NCBI GenBank assembly: GCA_014338405.1
Contig: JTDE01021338.1
Span: 1,818-65,817, forward strand
Source: Paragonimus skrjabini miyazakii
Lineage: Eukaryota; Platyhelminthes; Trematoda; Plagiorchiida; Troglotrematidae
Direction: 5' to 3'
DNA: 64,000 nt
Part shown: positions 14,601-26,600 of the stretch, in pieces
Numbering within the stretch: position 1 is the first letter of the stretch
Layout: each line of letters starts with the position of its first letter
The notes under the pieces: generated by a model
What the model was told of the DNA's origin: nothing
The model's input: the letters and a program-made list of their open reading frames with translations, nothing else
Database searches by the model: none
Made by a program: the position numbers and the translations under genes

Positions 14601-17600
14601 CGTGGTTCAAGTCCCAGCAGTGGCGATGATATGCACTACTGATGAGCTCTAATGAGAGCGAAACTCGAGTCTAGTGCTTCTTTTCGAAATGGGCCGACTG
14701 GAAAGTCTATGGGAATGCGACAGCTGCGATCAATTGTGGGTGATGTTCAACTTGAAAATAATGATGTTGGTTAGGTGTGATCTTGTGAAAATAAATTCGT
14801 TAACCAAATAATGACAAAAAGGCGTAAGAACATGCAGAGATGTGCAAACCAATTACGATAAATCCAGTCACTTCAATCTTCCTAATAGGTGTTCAATGCA
14901 TTATAAAATAAAACTGGACTTCAAGAAAGTTTGCTTACCAGAGTAGGTCGTGTTGCGTAGATGATGACAACGATGATTTCAGCAATCACAAGTAATCCAT
15001 GCAAGATGAGATACTGAAATAGGACACAGTAATGCATCCAGTTTTAAAGGCAATTCGAATAGCAGATTCAGTTTGTTTCAGTGAACACATAGGAGTTAAG
15101 TTAGGCTGCGGATCCTTAATTATTCAACGTCAAAATACATTAAATGTCTGAAGCAAATGATTAACGTCCCCTTGTAATTGAAAGGGAGACATTGTGAGAT
15201 GCTTGCAAACGTTACTGGATAGGGTTATGTGGACTACAATTTCTTCACGCATGTGCAAAAGAATAAAGTCACCAATTCCATTGAAAATAAGTCGTGGAAG
15301 AAGTTGGGTTGAAAAACAAAAAATATCCTCTCTGGGTCAAATTGACCATGACCATTCTTCAAGCCGGGATGGGGTACAGTCTAAATCTTAAACGTTGTCC
15401 TCCAGGAAGTTCTCTACTGGAATTTGATACAGAACTGTAGATGACGTCCATCATTTGAACCAAAATACTTTGTCCACAAGATTTTACATTTCTACTGTTG
15501 CACCAGTTGCAGTCTCAGCACTTGCTCTGGTAATTTGGCTTGGAGTTGTGAAAACCACCGACTGAGACACACGACGTCTCAAGGTCAGTCACGTGCAGCT
15601 ATGACTACTCTGACTGCATGAACCCTTGTATTAGTGGTCACATACAGGTAAATATCACATCTGTTGTAGGATGCGCATCATGAAGCATAATTTGGAGCCT
15701 TTGTGGTCATAGTCACAGTAAACTGACAACCGAAAGAGACTGAAGCCATCAGCACCAACAGAGTGCATAACAGTTAATAACTAATTTACATACAAATTCC
15801 CCTTTCACAAGTTCATAGAACTGGTGGCCGGGGTGGTAAGACCTCCGGCTCGTGACGCGAAGGCTTCGTCGTTCGACCTCCCGTTCAAACTATTTCTACT
15901 CACTGAGTCTGAACAAGGGAAGGGCCTGTTCTGATGCGGTGATCTAAAGGTGACCACTATGAAGCAACTTAAAGTTCTGGCGATTTTACGAACTACAGTG
16001 AAAGGATGAACATCTTTCCAGTGCATATGCCAAAGTTAACAGAGGAAGAGAGTGATGCGGAGTCACCGCTCATTAAAACGACGAACGTGGCAAGCAGTTA
16101 GAACTAACCGCAGTAATAAGCAGATTCTGTCATAAATATCCTATAGATTGCAGTTCATTGTGACTGTAACGGGGCCCTTTGTACCATGTCTGATTCGGGC
16201 GATTTAGTTTATTCGTCAGTCCTTTTTATTGATTTGACAGTTAGATATCTTTAGTTAGACTATCGCCTCAATTTTCAAAACATTACCTCAGGCACCTGCA
16301 GCCGACCGATAAATAGGTTACTCTATAGGTTGGTTGTTGCCGTGGCTGCGCATAGTTGACATGAAACAGTATGTATGCCCTAGTAGGAGCAGTCGTGTCG
16401 ATCATTGCGGAGGGGTAGATAAGTTGGGGAAGTATAGAGCCATACTATCGAAACAACTGTTTTGAAAACAGCATATGATTAACTGCTGTTGGAAAGGCTT
16501 CTTGTGCACCTATAAGAGGGGGGATACAGCTTCCAGCGAACGGTAAACATAGGGGTTAACACCAGCATAGTACAGCAACTGTCACAGAAGCTAAACCAAG
16601 CCATAATCTGTTCACCAATTTGTACCGCTTTCTTGAGTCACTTTGGGCGCGATTGGATGAGTCCACGGAAAACCACCACTTAAACAATGACGACAACACT
16701 TAAATCAAACTAATCGGGCAGTGATTTCAATCGCATGTAGTGATTTGTAGTTCTGTGCTTGTCACAATTCGACGTCAGAGGGAATAGTTACACCTAAACT
16801 CTGCCATCTGTGCTGATAATTTGTTCCTGCGTTGGTTGCATCAACAGACCATACTGACACCGAGTGAAGACATTTGATGCAGTGACTGACCGCGTGGTGC
16901 TCAGCTGAAGAATGTGGTGAATGGCAGGTGACACGCAAGTGGAGGTGTATGCTATAAGTTTGAGCGCGAATGTTAAAAGCGTGAACATGGACGATAAACG
17001 AAAGGAATAATGATGACTGACAGAAAACGTTTGATTATTAACCCAGCGGTTAAGTTTGACATAATATTATTTTTTTAAGGGCAACAGTAATCTTGTTGTA
17101 ATCAGTTATCCGTCATGATGAGTTACCTGTCATGTTCAGAATACTAGTCTGTCGTTAATATTGCAAGTGAAGAGAAACATGCAATAACAAAACCATTGTT
17201 ATTCCGTTTGAACTACTAAGCAGTGGAAAAAACAGTTGAAACATTAGGTTTTCTTTAGCATCCTCAACAGAGAAGATAAAAGATATTTCATTTAGTCTTA
17301 TCAGTCCCAAACTTAAATCCTGTATGTTATACACTATCATATGTGGACGAGTAGAGACAGAGAAAGAATGGACACGCATACGCTCATATCATGCATCATG
17401 TCATCAGCATCATGGTTAAAACAACTGATGACACAACAGTCTCAAATCAGTGAATCTGTTGCCCGAAACCTCACGTCATCGACCGCTAAACATCTGATGG
17501 CATCAGGTCACCAAATTGACCCACTTAGCCTAGTCAAAATATTGCTGCGCAATTAGAACCCGAAACTGTTAAACTTTAGCGAAACTATGCTGATCAGACT

Positions 17601-20600
17601 GCACTAGCCAACACTGTGTGTAGAAAAGAGATTGTAACAACTTCTCGGGTTCTCGTGACTGTAATGATGTATTACGTGATGGAAATATTTGGGTATACAG
17701 TCCCTGTCTGTCTGTCTGTCTTTCTTTGGCTGTCGTACATTATCTGTGTTGTACATTTGCGACTGATGAGAAAGAACAAATCTCAACAAACATCTGTTTT
17801 CCGCTCTAACAAAATGCGAATAACTGTTAGTAACGTAACTTGTTGAAAAACTCATCTGTTCTGTTGCGTAATAGTTCATTAAACTTTGTAAAGAAGGAAT
17901 GCAAGGAAGCAGGGAACGTCGCATAATGGATTACAGGTGCACTTACGATGACCAAAATGAGCCGACTGTTGCATATTGCTCCAATGAGGCCGATTATGCA
18001 CAAGACGATGATGATGATACCACTAATAAAGATACCCAGTGCGAAAGGTGCTGAAACAAATGAAACAGTGATACAAAAAAACCAACATAGTTTACATATA
18101 TGAAAATGACAACATATCTGAGAACTGTATAATACCAGATGACAGAAATAAGTGATCACATTCTTAAGGCCGAATTCGAGCTAGTAATGTCTAACGAAAC
18201 ATTAATTAGTTCCTAAATTGTAGCGTTGGTTAAGTTGACAACGTTTACACTATATACGCCTATTAATTAACTGATGTGTCTACCGATCCAATCTATGCAG
18301 GACCATGCGAAGTAACTGGGATTTAAGTTCTTCATCATGTGATTTGTACTCGATGTAGTTAGAGTTGAGCTGTCTACCAGCTCCTTCTGCCGCACTGGCC
18401 ACTCACAAAATAAAAATCTTCTGATACTAACAAGTGTTAGTTGATCGATCTGAAGTACCTTATTTAAAATGCTTACAAATAACTGAGTACAAACAGGTCG
18501 ATTTTAACAAGGCCGAATGGTGCTGTTTTGAATACTGTGAACTCTTAAGCCAATTTAGGTCAATGTGTTATCAGACAGTGAATTCGGGTGTAAAACCTGT
18601 GCAGACTGTAACGCTCTGCATACATGTTATTTCGATTTATGGCTACGTAAGCCGTGATCACGGTCTATCCCTGGGTTAAGAAGGGGTTTTTGCAAACGGC
18701 TGGTCCAAATGTCCATCAGCGAAGTCATGGAGAGCTGTTTCGACCTAGTTGGGTCTCATCAGCACCACGCCTGCCGGTGAATCGAACCCACAACCCGTGA
18801 ACAAGTGTCAGATTGTAGACCAAACATTCATCCACTAGACCACAAGGTCAAGGTCACCGGGGTTGTAGGAAGGTATGTGAATTAGTTTCCTTAGCCGTTG
18901 CACTTCCTTTCGCTTCCTCTTTCAACCCATTCTGGGGCTGTGGTGGATGCTTGATCGTTTGCAGGTCAACCAAACAACGGCTGATCGATGTCAGCCTATG
19001 AGCAAAAAGAATTTCAACGGCTATGGGAACTAGTTCACATACCCTCCTGCAACCCCGATGACCTTGACCCTGTGGTCTAGTGGATGAGTGCTTGGACTAC
19101 AATCTGCCACTTATTCACGGGCTGTGGGTTCGGTTCACCGGCAGGCGTGGTGATGATGCGACCTAGCTAGATCGAAACAGCTGTCCACCACTTCGCTGGT
19201 GGTCACTGGGTCCAGCCGTTTATCCGGTGGTTGTTAGAAGGTGACCCCGTAATCACTGATGAAACTACTAAACTGGCGCATACAGCTACCACCAGATTAC
19301 CAACGCTTAAAAATATTAGATAATGAAAAGCCAGCAGTATATCTGGATTACGTGCAAAGAAACTGTCCGTCGTAGTCTACAGTCAGACGCTTGATTTTTG
19401 ATTTATGCCGAGGCAAAAGGTCAATCGTAGAGGCAACCTATAGTGAATTCATCGGTCGTTTTGGGGAACAGTAGATTATGACGTTAGATTGACTGGAGGG
19501 AACAAAACCGTTCAAAACATTTGATGTTGTCGAGGGCGCGCATTGTGCCTCCGGAATTGTGACATCAGTGGTGAAAAAAATACTTCACATTTTGGATGAA
19601 ACTATCCAATTAACGCGATAACCACTATGGAGCTTCAAGAGTCGGAACAAATCAGTGGTTTTCGCTGTTGCCTAACTGCCATACAACCCTTGTCAAGAAC
19701 CAACAGAAAAGGAAATGAAGGGACCTAATTACTAACAAATATGTCTGCACCTAAACGTTAAACATGAATTTACCTACACCTTGCAAGAAAACGACAGAGG
19801 TACATATGAAGGTAAGACGTTATCACCTAACTTACGGTTTCCACTACTGTTTGTCAGTAAGTGCACTTACTTCGCAGACAACTGGACCCAACTGCCAAAA
19901 CATTCACGTCACTGAGTTCGATCAGCCACCATCTCAAGTAAAGTCTGCAGCCACTTACCCTGTGTATAACGAAAGCCCAAGCCCGAAAAGCGAACCCGCC
20001 CATCAGTGAACAATCCCGTGGTGAACGACTCCGGTTTCTGAAGTCTCATTATCTGTTCACCTCGCATATTACGTCAGTCGGCCACATCATCAAAGATTGC
20101 TCGGTACGGTAAACGAATAGTTAACAACCTTACTACTTAGCCTAACCGCCTAAGTCTCTGTAAACCTAACGAGTAAACCAAAGAACTCGCTTGGTAATCA
20201 CTAAAAAGACCCGTTTCCCAAACTTTTCGTTGGTCACTCTTTTGTGCCACACGAAATGAGCAATTGAACACAGACATTGGTGGTCAGATACCTGGAGACA
20301 CTTCACGTCTTCTACTGTGAGCAGCTAGGTTTCGGATATGTAAGTTGACCCAGCCCATACAGTCGCCTCATATACGCGACCTTCAAGTCTCAAAAAATTG
20401 CCTATCTGTCATCAGAGATATTCTCTATTGGTGAGTGCCACGCTAGCTTTGGAAACAACAGCCCCTATTTAATTCCCCATTCCTCCATCATTGTTGATGC
20501 AACTTCCTAAGTAAACAAACCGGTCAACAACTTATATAATTTTATCAGTTATTAAATCTACATGATCACAGCAGTTGTCAGAAGCTTTTTGTAACTTGAT

Positions 20601-23600
20601 GCTGCACAGCGCAAAACGAAAAATTTAGAAGAGCACGAAATAACACCTACCACTGTCTATACTACTTGGAAATTGTCTACCAGCAAAATCTTGTCATCAG
20701 CGCGGTCAGAACCAGTCAGTCTTCCACTAGATAGGAAGTCCACGCTGAGATATCTTGAGTGCTGTAGATATTCTCCCACTGTTCTGTTCAGGACAAAAGT
20801 AACCAATAATGGTGAGGGTGGAAAGCCTTGGCATACATCGTTCATGGTGCTGAAACTTTCTGACGTTTAATCGTAGACCCTAAGCTGAGCTGAATTGTGG
20901 GACTAAGGCGCCAATCTGACCTATTCGGCAAGCTTGACGTGGTGGTCAGGATTGTGCACCACATGGATGCCGATGGCTATGCTGACTAGGATTTCGATCT
21001 TTCCAGATACAACAACGTCAGACAGACCAAAGTAGAGCAGTCAGATGTAAACCAGCTGCGCTCCTAGTGTTGCGTGTCGCACCACTGACCGTGTAAGAGT
21101 GCCTAAGTGGCGAGGCACTATCCTATAAACCTACAGAAGTAACACTATAGCTGCGGTACCGCCATCTTCCGATCAATGAAGGGGGCTAGGAAAGGCATCC
21201 TCAATCGAACGAGCACTCCGCCCAACGATTGACCGTGACTGCTAACATATTCACTACAGTCGAATACTCTTCTGTATGATTCAGAAGTTTGGTGTAGCTT
21301 CGTGTATATTTTCTGCGTGCAGCAGTGATCAGGATCAGGTAACCTTGTCTTATTCACTACACCCTCGACCCGGGGAAGTCTCTCACCGTTAGATGAGTCG
21401 GGCTGTCAAGCCACTGGCTCCAGGTAAGATCTGCCAAAAGGAACCATATCTTCCATTTTCTCACAGATGAGACTTTCGAGTCGAAAACTCAGGATGGGTT
21501 CTCTCAAGTCAACCCCTTCCTATGGCACAAACGACCGGGAAGTATCAGAACTTGTCGTTGCCTAGTAGATAAGTTCACTCATTCTCACCCCTTTCCTTGT
21601 TCGTTGTTAATTGCCTTTTCTTCAGATTAAGACAACCGGTAAACATTAACGCTTTTAGCCCTCGCACTGTTCTATAAATACACCAGCAAACTGCTCTGGA
21701 AAGCACCCGCTCGAGGCTGGAGATGAATATGTGTTGTTTCCGAAACGTGCTTTTATGATCACAGCATTGTCTTTCATTTGAATTCGTCCCTGGATAATAT
21801 GAGACAATGATTCTTTGTTAGAGTCTCCGGTGTTGACAAAACGGAATCTTGAGGTCAAAATGAATTGAGGATTGCATTAAACTTTAAGGCGGAGCAGAAC
21901 TTGCTCGAACTGATCCTAGTGAGTGGTCGTCTATGGGCCGTCAGTCATAGTCTGCGGACACAAACCAGAAAGACGTTGTTAATTTGTCACGGCTGCATAC
22001 GCTTCCACAGTTAATCGTTTAGATGCTGTCAAGAACGCCTTCAACGATGACCTATTTGGTCTTCTGAGACAAACTGATCGCTCAGCCAGCAATGTGGTTA
22101 CTAGTGATCTGAACGCAAAACTCGGTCCTCTTAACTCCAGACCAGAAGCTGATGGGTGATGTGTTCAGTGTCCGTACGCGACTCAATGACAATGGTAATC
22201 GACTATCACAATTAGGCCCACTTCACGGACTGTATTTGTCGGGCTGTATACTTCACCCTAAAGGACAGCAATGCGTCACGTGGTGACCAACCTCTGCAAC
22301 CATACACGAACGCAAATTGACCGTACCTCCGTCAGCTATTGTTGACGCCACTGCAATAATGATTGCCATTCATTTTGGAGTAGCCATTTTGAATTTAATC
22401 ACGCCGTTGTTCGTGCTCACTTTGTTTTATCATTTGATCAAAAATCAGCTGCTTATAACCATGATCCATTCAGTTTGAAGTTGAGTCACCAGGGTAGACG
22501 AAATGCTGACAGATAAACAGCTCCGTTCATAACGGTGAAGTGACCCAAACGGGAGGTAGGAAAAAATCCCAACACGCATGTGAACCTCTTGTGAAGAAGT
22601 CTGTTCCAAAGTTGAACTTCAGCTACGACAGAACTGGGTTTCTGATGAGCAAGCGTCCAACGTCGGCTGATTCCCTGACTCGGAATACGATAAGAAGTAT
22701 AGTGAGCCGAAATGCAAACATACGAACAGTCCGTGCAATAACCACGAGGCTTATTTCTCCCAGCAGTTAAAATAGATGGAGGAGGTATTTTTGTCAAGGC
22801 ATAGTGGAGTACTCTGTTCCCTGATTCGCAAATGTCGACACAGTGGTAGTGAGGTTATATGTGAAAAAGATGGCTCATGAACTTGCAGCCTGTTACGCCA
22901 GCTTGACAGATGGACATTGAAGAATATTTCAACTGGCCTGATCTAACTGATTCAGTTGTGGATAATGGAGATGATGTGGTTAGTTATGACACCCCCGGCG
23001 ATCTTCTGTCGTAGACTGCAGCGGTTTTGAAACTTAAAATACTGAAACATAACAAAGCCCCATGCTTGGATCTTCTTCCTCTAGCGCTTTTCAAGGATGG
23101 TGGTGAAAGACTGCTTTCTGAACTGACCATACACCTCTGTTCCCTATAGGAAACTGACGAGGTGCTGCATATTTGGTGCTTATCAGTAGTTTTCTCGCCA
23201 AAAATAAATGATGCCAGAACATCTGTAGAGTCTGTTAACCTTTTGTTCTCTTACTATACGCTGTTCTTCATATCTATTATGTTCATTGTACATATAAACC
23301 ACTTGTCTATTGTTTGAACCAATACACACTTCGTCCTCGCGCGCCTCAGCTTCTGCATGCACGTGGTCGTTGTTACCGGGAGTTGACTGTGGCAACAGTG
23401 GATTTTAATAAACTGGAGGAACTGGATTCGTGGGAATTTGTTTGCTATTTAACAGGAACTTTCTCCAAGCGTATAGCGAACTTAGTGTAGTGGAATTTAT
23501 TGTAGGCAGTTATTGTAGATTATTTTATAATATTGTCGATTGCTTTCTTGGTTTCCACTACACATCACGCGACAAACATAGTAGTTGGTTTGTCTCTATC

Positions 23601-26600
23601 TCATCCAAGAAGCTCCGGGATCTCATAATGCGGCGGCTGCTGAAACATACATAGAATCAAATAAGAGAAGAACAAATAAGTTTCCTCCCCGGCTTCAATT
23701 ACATTGGTCATACCTTCACCTTGCGATGGACAAAAGTGTATGAGCACTCTTTTCCCCAGTTAACGTTCGTAGTACTTTTGGAGGTGAAGACTGCTTTTGA
23801 TTCGGGTGCACGATAAGCGCACTGGGGGTGTCTCTATCACAGACCAAGTTGTACGAGGCTGTTATCCGACAAGCTGAACTGAGTAGTTTGATCCGACATA
23901 ACTCAACATGAACACCATCAGCCAAACAGACGGACGCACATACATACAGATCGAACCACGGCCCATAAGTCCGACGTACGTTCAGTGAAATGAAAGTATC
24001 TATTCTAAACCATCATCAGAAGCATCTACACTTACAGTCTGTACAGTCCAAAATGGGTCAGTTCATGAACATGGTGCGTTACGTACCTTACCTCTCTCCG
24101 CCCAGTTCGGTCAGTACTCACATGTGTCAACGTGTTATCCCAGTTCGTAATCACTCAACCAAAACCCGTATGATGCGAATGTTTTGTGTCGACCCAAATT
24201 CAACGGATATATCGTCTTTAAGGACGGGGCAGGTTTCCAGAGAATAAGGCACCTCAACCTGGACAGCGTTGTTGAACGTGCTGTCCACGCCGCTCTCGAT
24301 AACGCAACAGGTTGCCTACATCACAGAAAAAGTTGTCAAATAAGACATATTGACAGGATGCGGAACGACACGGCTCATCGACGAGGTCACAAAACTGAGA
24401 GGTGCCAAGCGACGCTTATTGTTTTGACAGCATGGCTATAATACGTCACGTCGGAGGCCACAAATGGCGCGATACACCTGAAAACACAGCACAGCGTGCC
24501 TCAGATTCTATGGAAAAATTGTTAGGTTTTGATCGGTCTTATAGTGATCTGTAGATCTGCACCGTTCATGAATGCAGTCTTTTATTACTTATCGGTTGGT
24601 GAAACAACTATTGTGATGGCACAATCCGTTGGAGAAATATCGTAATTTCACTTGGTCCATTTGCACTCACCGGCACATACTGGTTCCCAGTCCCTCACTG
24701 CCATCCAAGCGCGAAAACGACTATACAGATGTGTGTGAGTAGCCAAGTCTTATCGATCGTGGGCCGTGGTACCCAAAACAATGGGACGATGGGGCCGAGG
24801 CCGTCCGGTAAGCCCTGTGGTTTGGATTGTGGATGGTGGCAGCGCCACATATGGCACACGCTTAGCGTTCGTCGAGGCCGTGTCCTGTCCTGATCAATCG
24901 GGTCGTTTTCCCCATCCTCCGACCTGAGTCCAACCGCGTCTTGCGTGCCTGCGCCTCGACCGTCCCGAACCACATCCAGTTGGAGCATTCCTATTGGATG
25001 AGTATGGAGATGGTGACAGCGAGTACGTGATTTCAGATGTGGAGCAGGGTTTTAGGGCCGGTTATTGCGTGGGAGCGTGTGTGCAGGTTGGGACAATGAG
25101 CGTCTATGTTAGACGGCTTTACACGTGATGGGCCGAGTGAGATGGGCGAAACGACAACTACAGGAGTGTGCCGGTTTGTTGAAGTCGTTGAGTGTGCCCA
25201 CTCAAATGCAGAGTGCGCATTTGTGGGCAGGTCTCTCGAGCGCTCTCTACAACTGGCGTGCAAAAGGGATATCTTATCTCTCACTTCCTTTTCAACTTCC
25301 CGATGGACAGATATTTTTGAAAGAGCTATCATAGTATCCGAGGTTCTCGGAGCAGAACATCTCATATGTGGTAAGCTGACCGATACTTAAATATGCAGAC
25401 GACACTGTCTCACTTGGTTCTTCTGCAAAATACTTACAGGCGATGCTGAATCGGCGAAACTATATGGCCGGCACATTTTACCTTCAAAGTGTAAGATATC
25501 ACAAGATTGGGTTGATACTACGCTCTTTTTATTTCAACGCAGTTGGACTGTCCAAAAGGTTCGAACGATCTAAATGCCTGGGTACAGTCATACTGCCAGT
25601 TTGCAATATTGCTTACGGGGTATCTACGAGGATGGCGATCGCATAGCGCATTAGTCAACTCCCGTTGCTTATGGCGTCACAAAGATATCCACTTACCGAT
25701 TAAAAGCAGAGTTTACAGTGCATATGTGTGCTCAGTTTTGTTCTGTTTTCCAGATACCCGGCCTACTCGAATGGAAGATGTAGTTATACTCCCAACGTTT
25801 GATCACCGTTGTCCAAGACAGTTAAGGTGTACTAAATGAACTGACTTCGTGAGAAACGCGACGGTCCGTCAGGGCGCATATGGAAAATGTGGAAGCTCGA
25901 GACCAGCGATCGCGACAGTGAAAGTGCACAGTCTTCGCCAGTTGGGTCATAACTCCATATACTAGTGGGGCGTCCGTCACACTTCGCATGGTTAGGCGTG
26001 GCTATTAGTGGTTAGAATAAACCGCAAGACGGCCGGGCGAAAACGTGGTCACGGGCTAGGAAAGCCTTCACCGTCCAGTGGAGCAGGATTGCCAGGTATC
26101 ATCTACCTCGCTGGGAAGTTCGCGATCATCCACAACACTGGTTAGAAACACTCTGCGACATGGCAGTGCGTTACACTCAGTGGCGAGCTTGTATCTACAA
26201 GCCTGTTGGCTCCTCTTTTTGTGGAACTCAATTGTTTTTATCTGTCTTTCTTCCCATTCTTTTTCCTCGTTATGTACTTGTACTTATTTGTCACTCTACA
26301 GCTTCGTGGACCCTTACCATGACCAGTGATAACCTCAATCAATATACCCACCGGTATGGCTCAAACCTGAAAGGGTTGATGATGGAAGCGTCAACAGTAT
26401 GTCCCCATACTCGGTAGGAACATCCCTGAGTTTAAACGACTCCAAAGTGTAGATCGATCAACCGAATCAAGCGCACCTTTGCGACCGAGACAAACGGCAG
26501 TTGTTGAATTGATGCAAACAGATTGGGATTGTTTAACTAATCGGTTAGTCAATGAGGGTAGAGCATGGATTCACTTATACGTCTCCAACACAAAAGAACA

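Larger units (their letters stand above)
2684..14938 (-). other. Tetraspanin intron 4 (if exon 5 is at 2,579), with repeats
   Basis: This 12.3-kb stretch contains a SINE copy (5,631-5,775), a candidate extra exon (5,824-5,913), a BEL/Pao pol remnant (about 9.7-11.9 kb), an inverted LINE (12.69-13.56 kb) and a SINE fold-back (14,516-14,757). In 2.7-5.6 kb I saw only unrecognised frames, including an open stretch of 149 codons at 4,752-5,201 without an ATG start, which I do not call a gene. 5.9-9.5 kb shows nothing recognisable. The region left of 2,579 holds only the SINE tail at 170-240. Confidence 0.5.

Noticed and set aside
17703..17722. TGTC tandem repeat as a possible regulatory site
   Set aside because: It is a short simple repeat inside an intron, with no evidence beyond repetition.
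19073..19140. tRNA gene suggested by A- and B-box-like sequences
   Set aside because: It is part of a 210-nt repeat present in inverted pair and lacks a proper tRNA acceptor stem. It is a SINE head, not a tRNA gene.
21145..21357. Minus-strand frame of 70 codons between LINE pieces
   Set aside because: No reverse transcriptase or endonuclease motif could be aligned, so it was not added to the flanking LINE fragments.
24660..25400. GC-richer region with long open frames on both strands
   Set aside because: Open frames on both strands follow from base composition. The right part is LINE sequence in a third frame, and no protein family was recognised in the rest.
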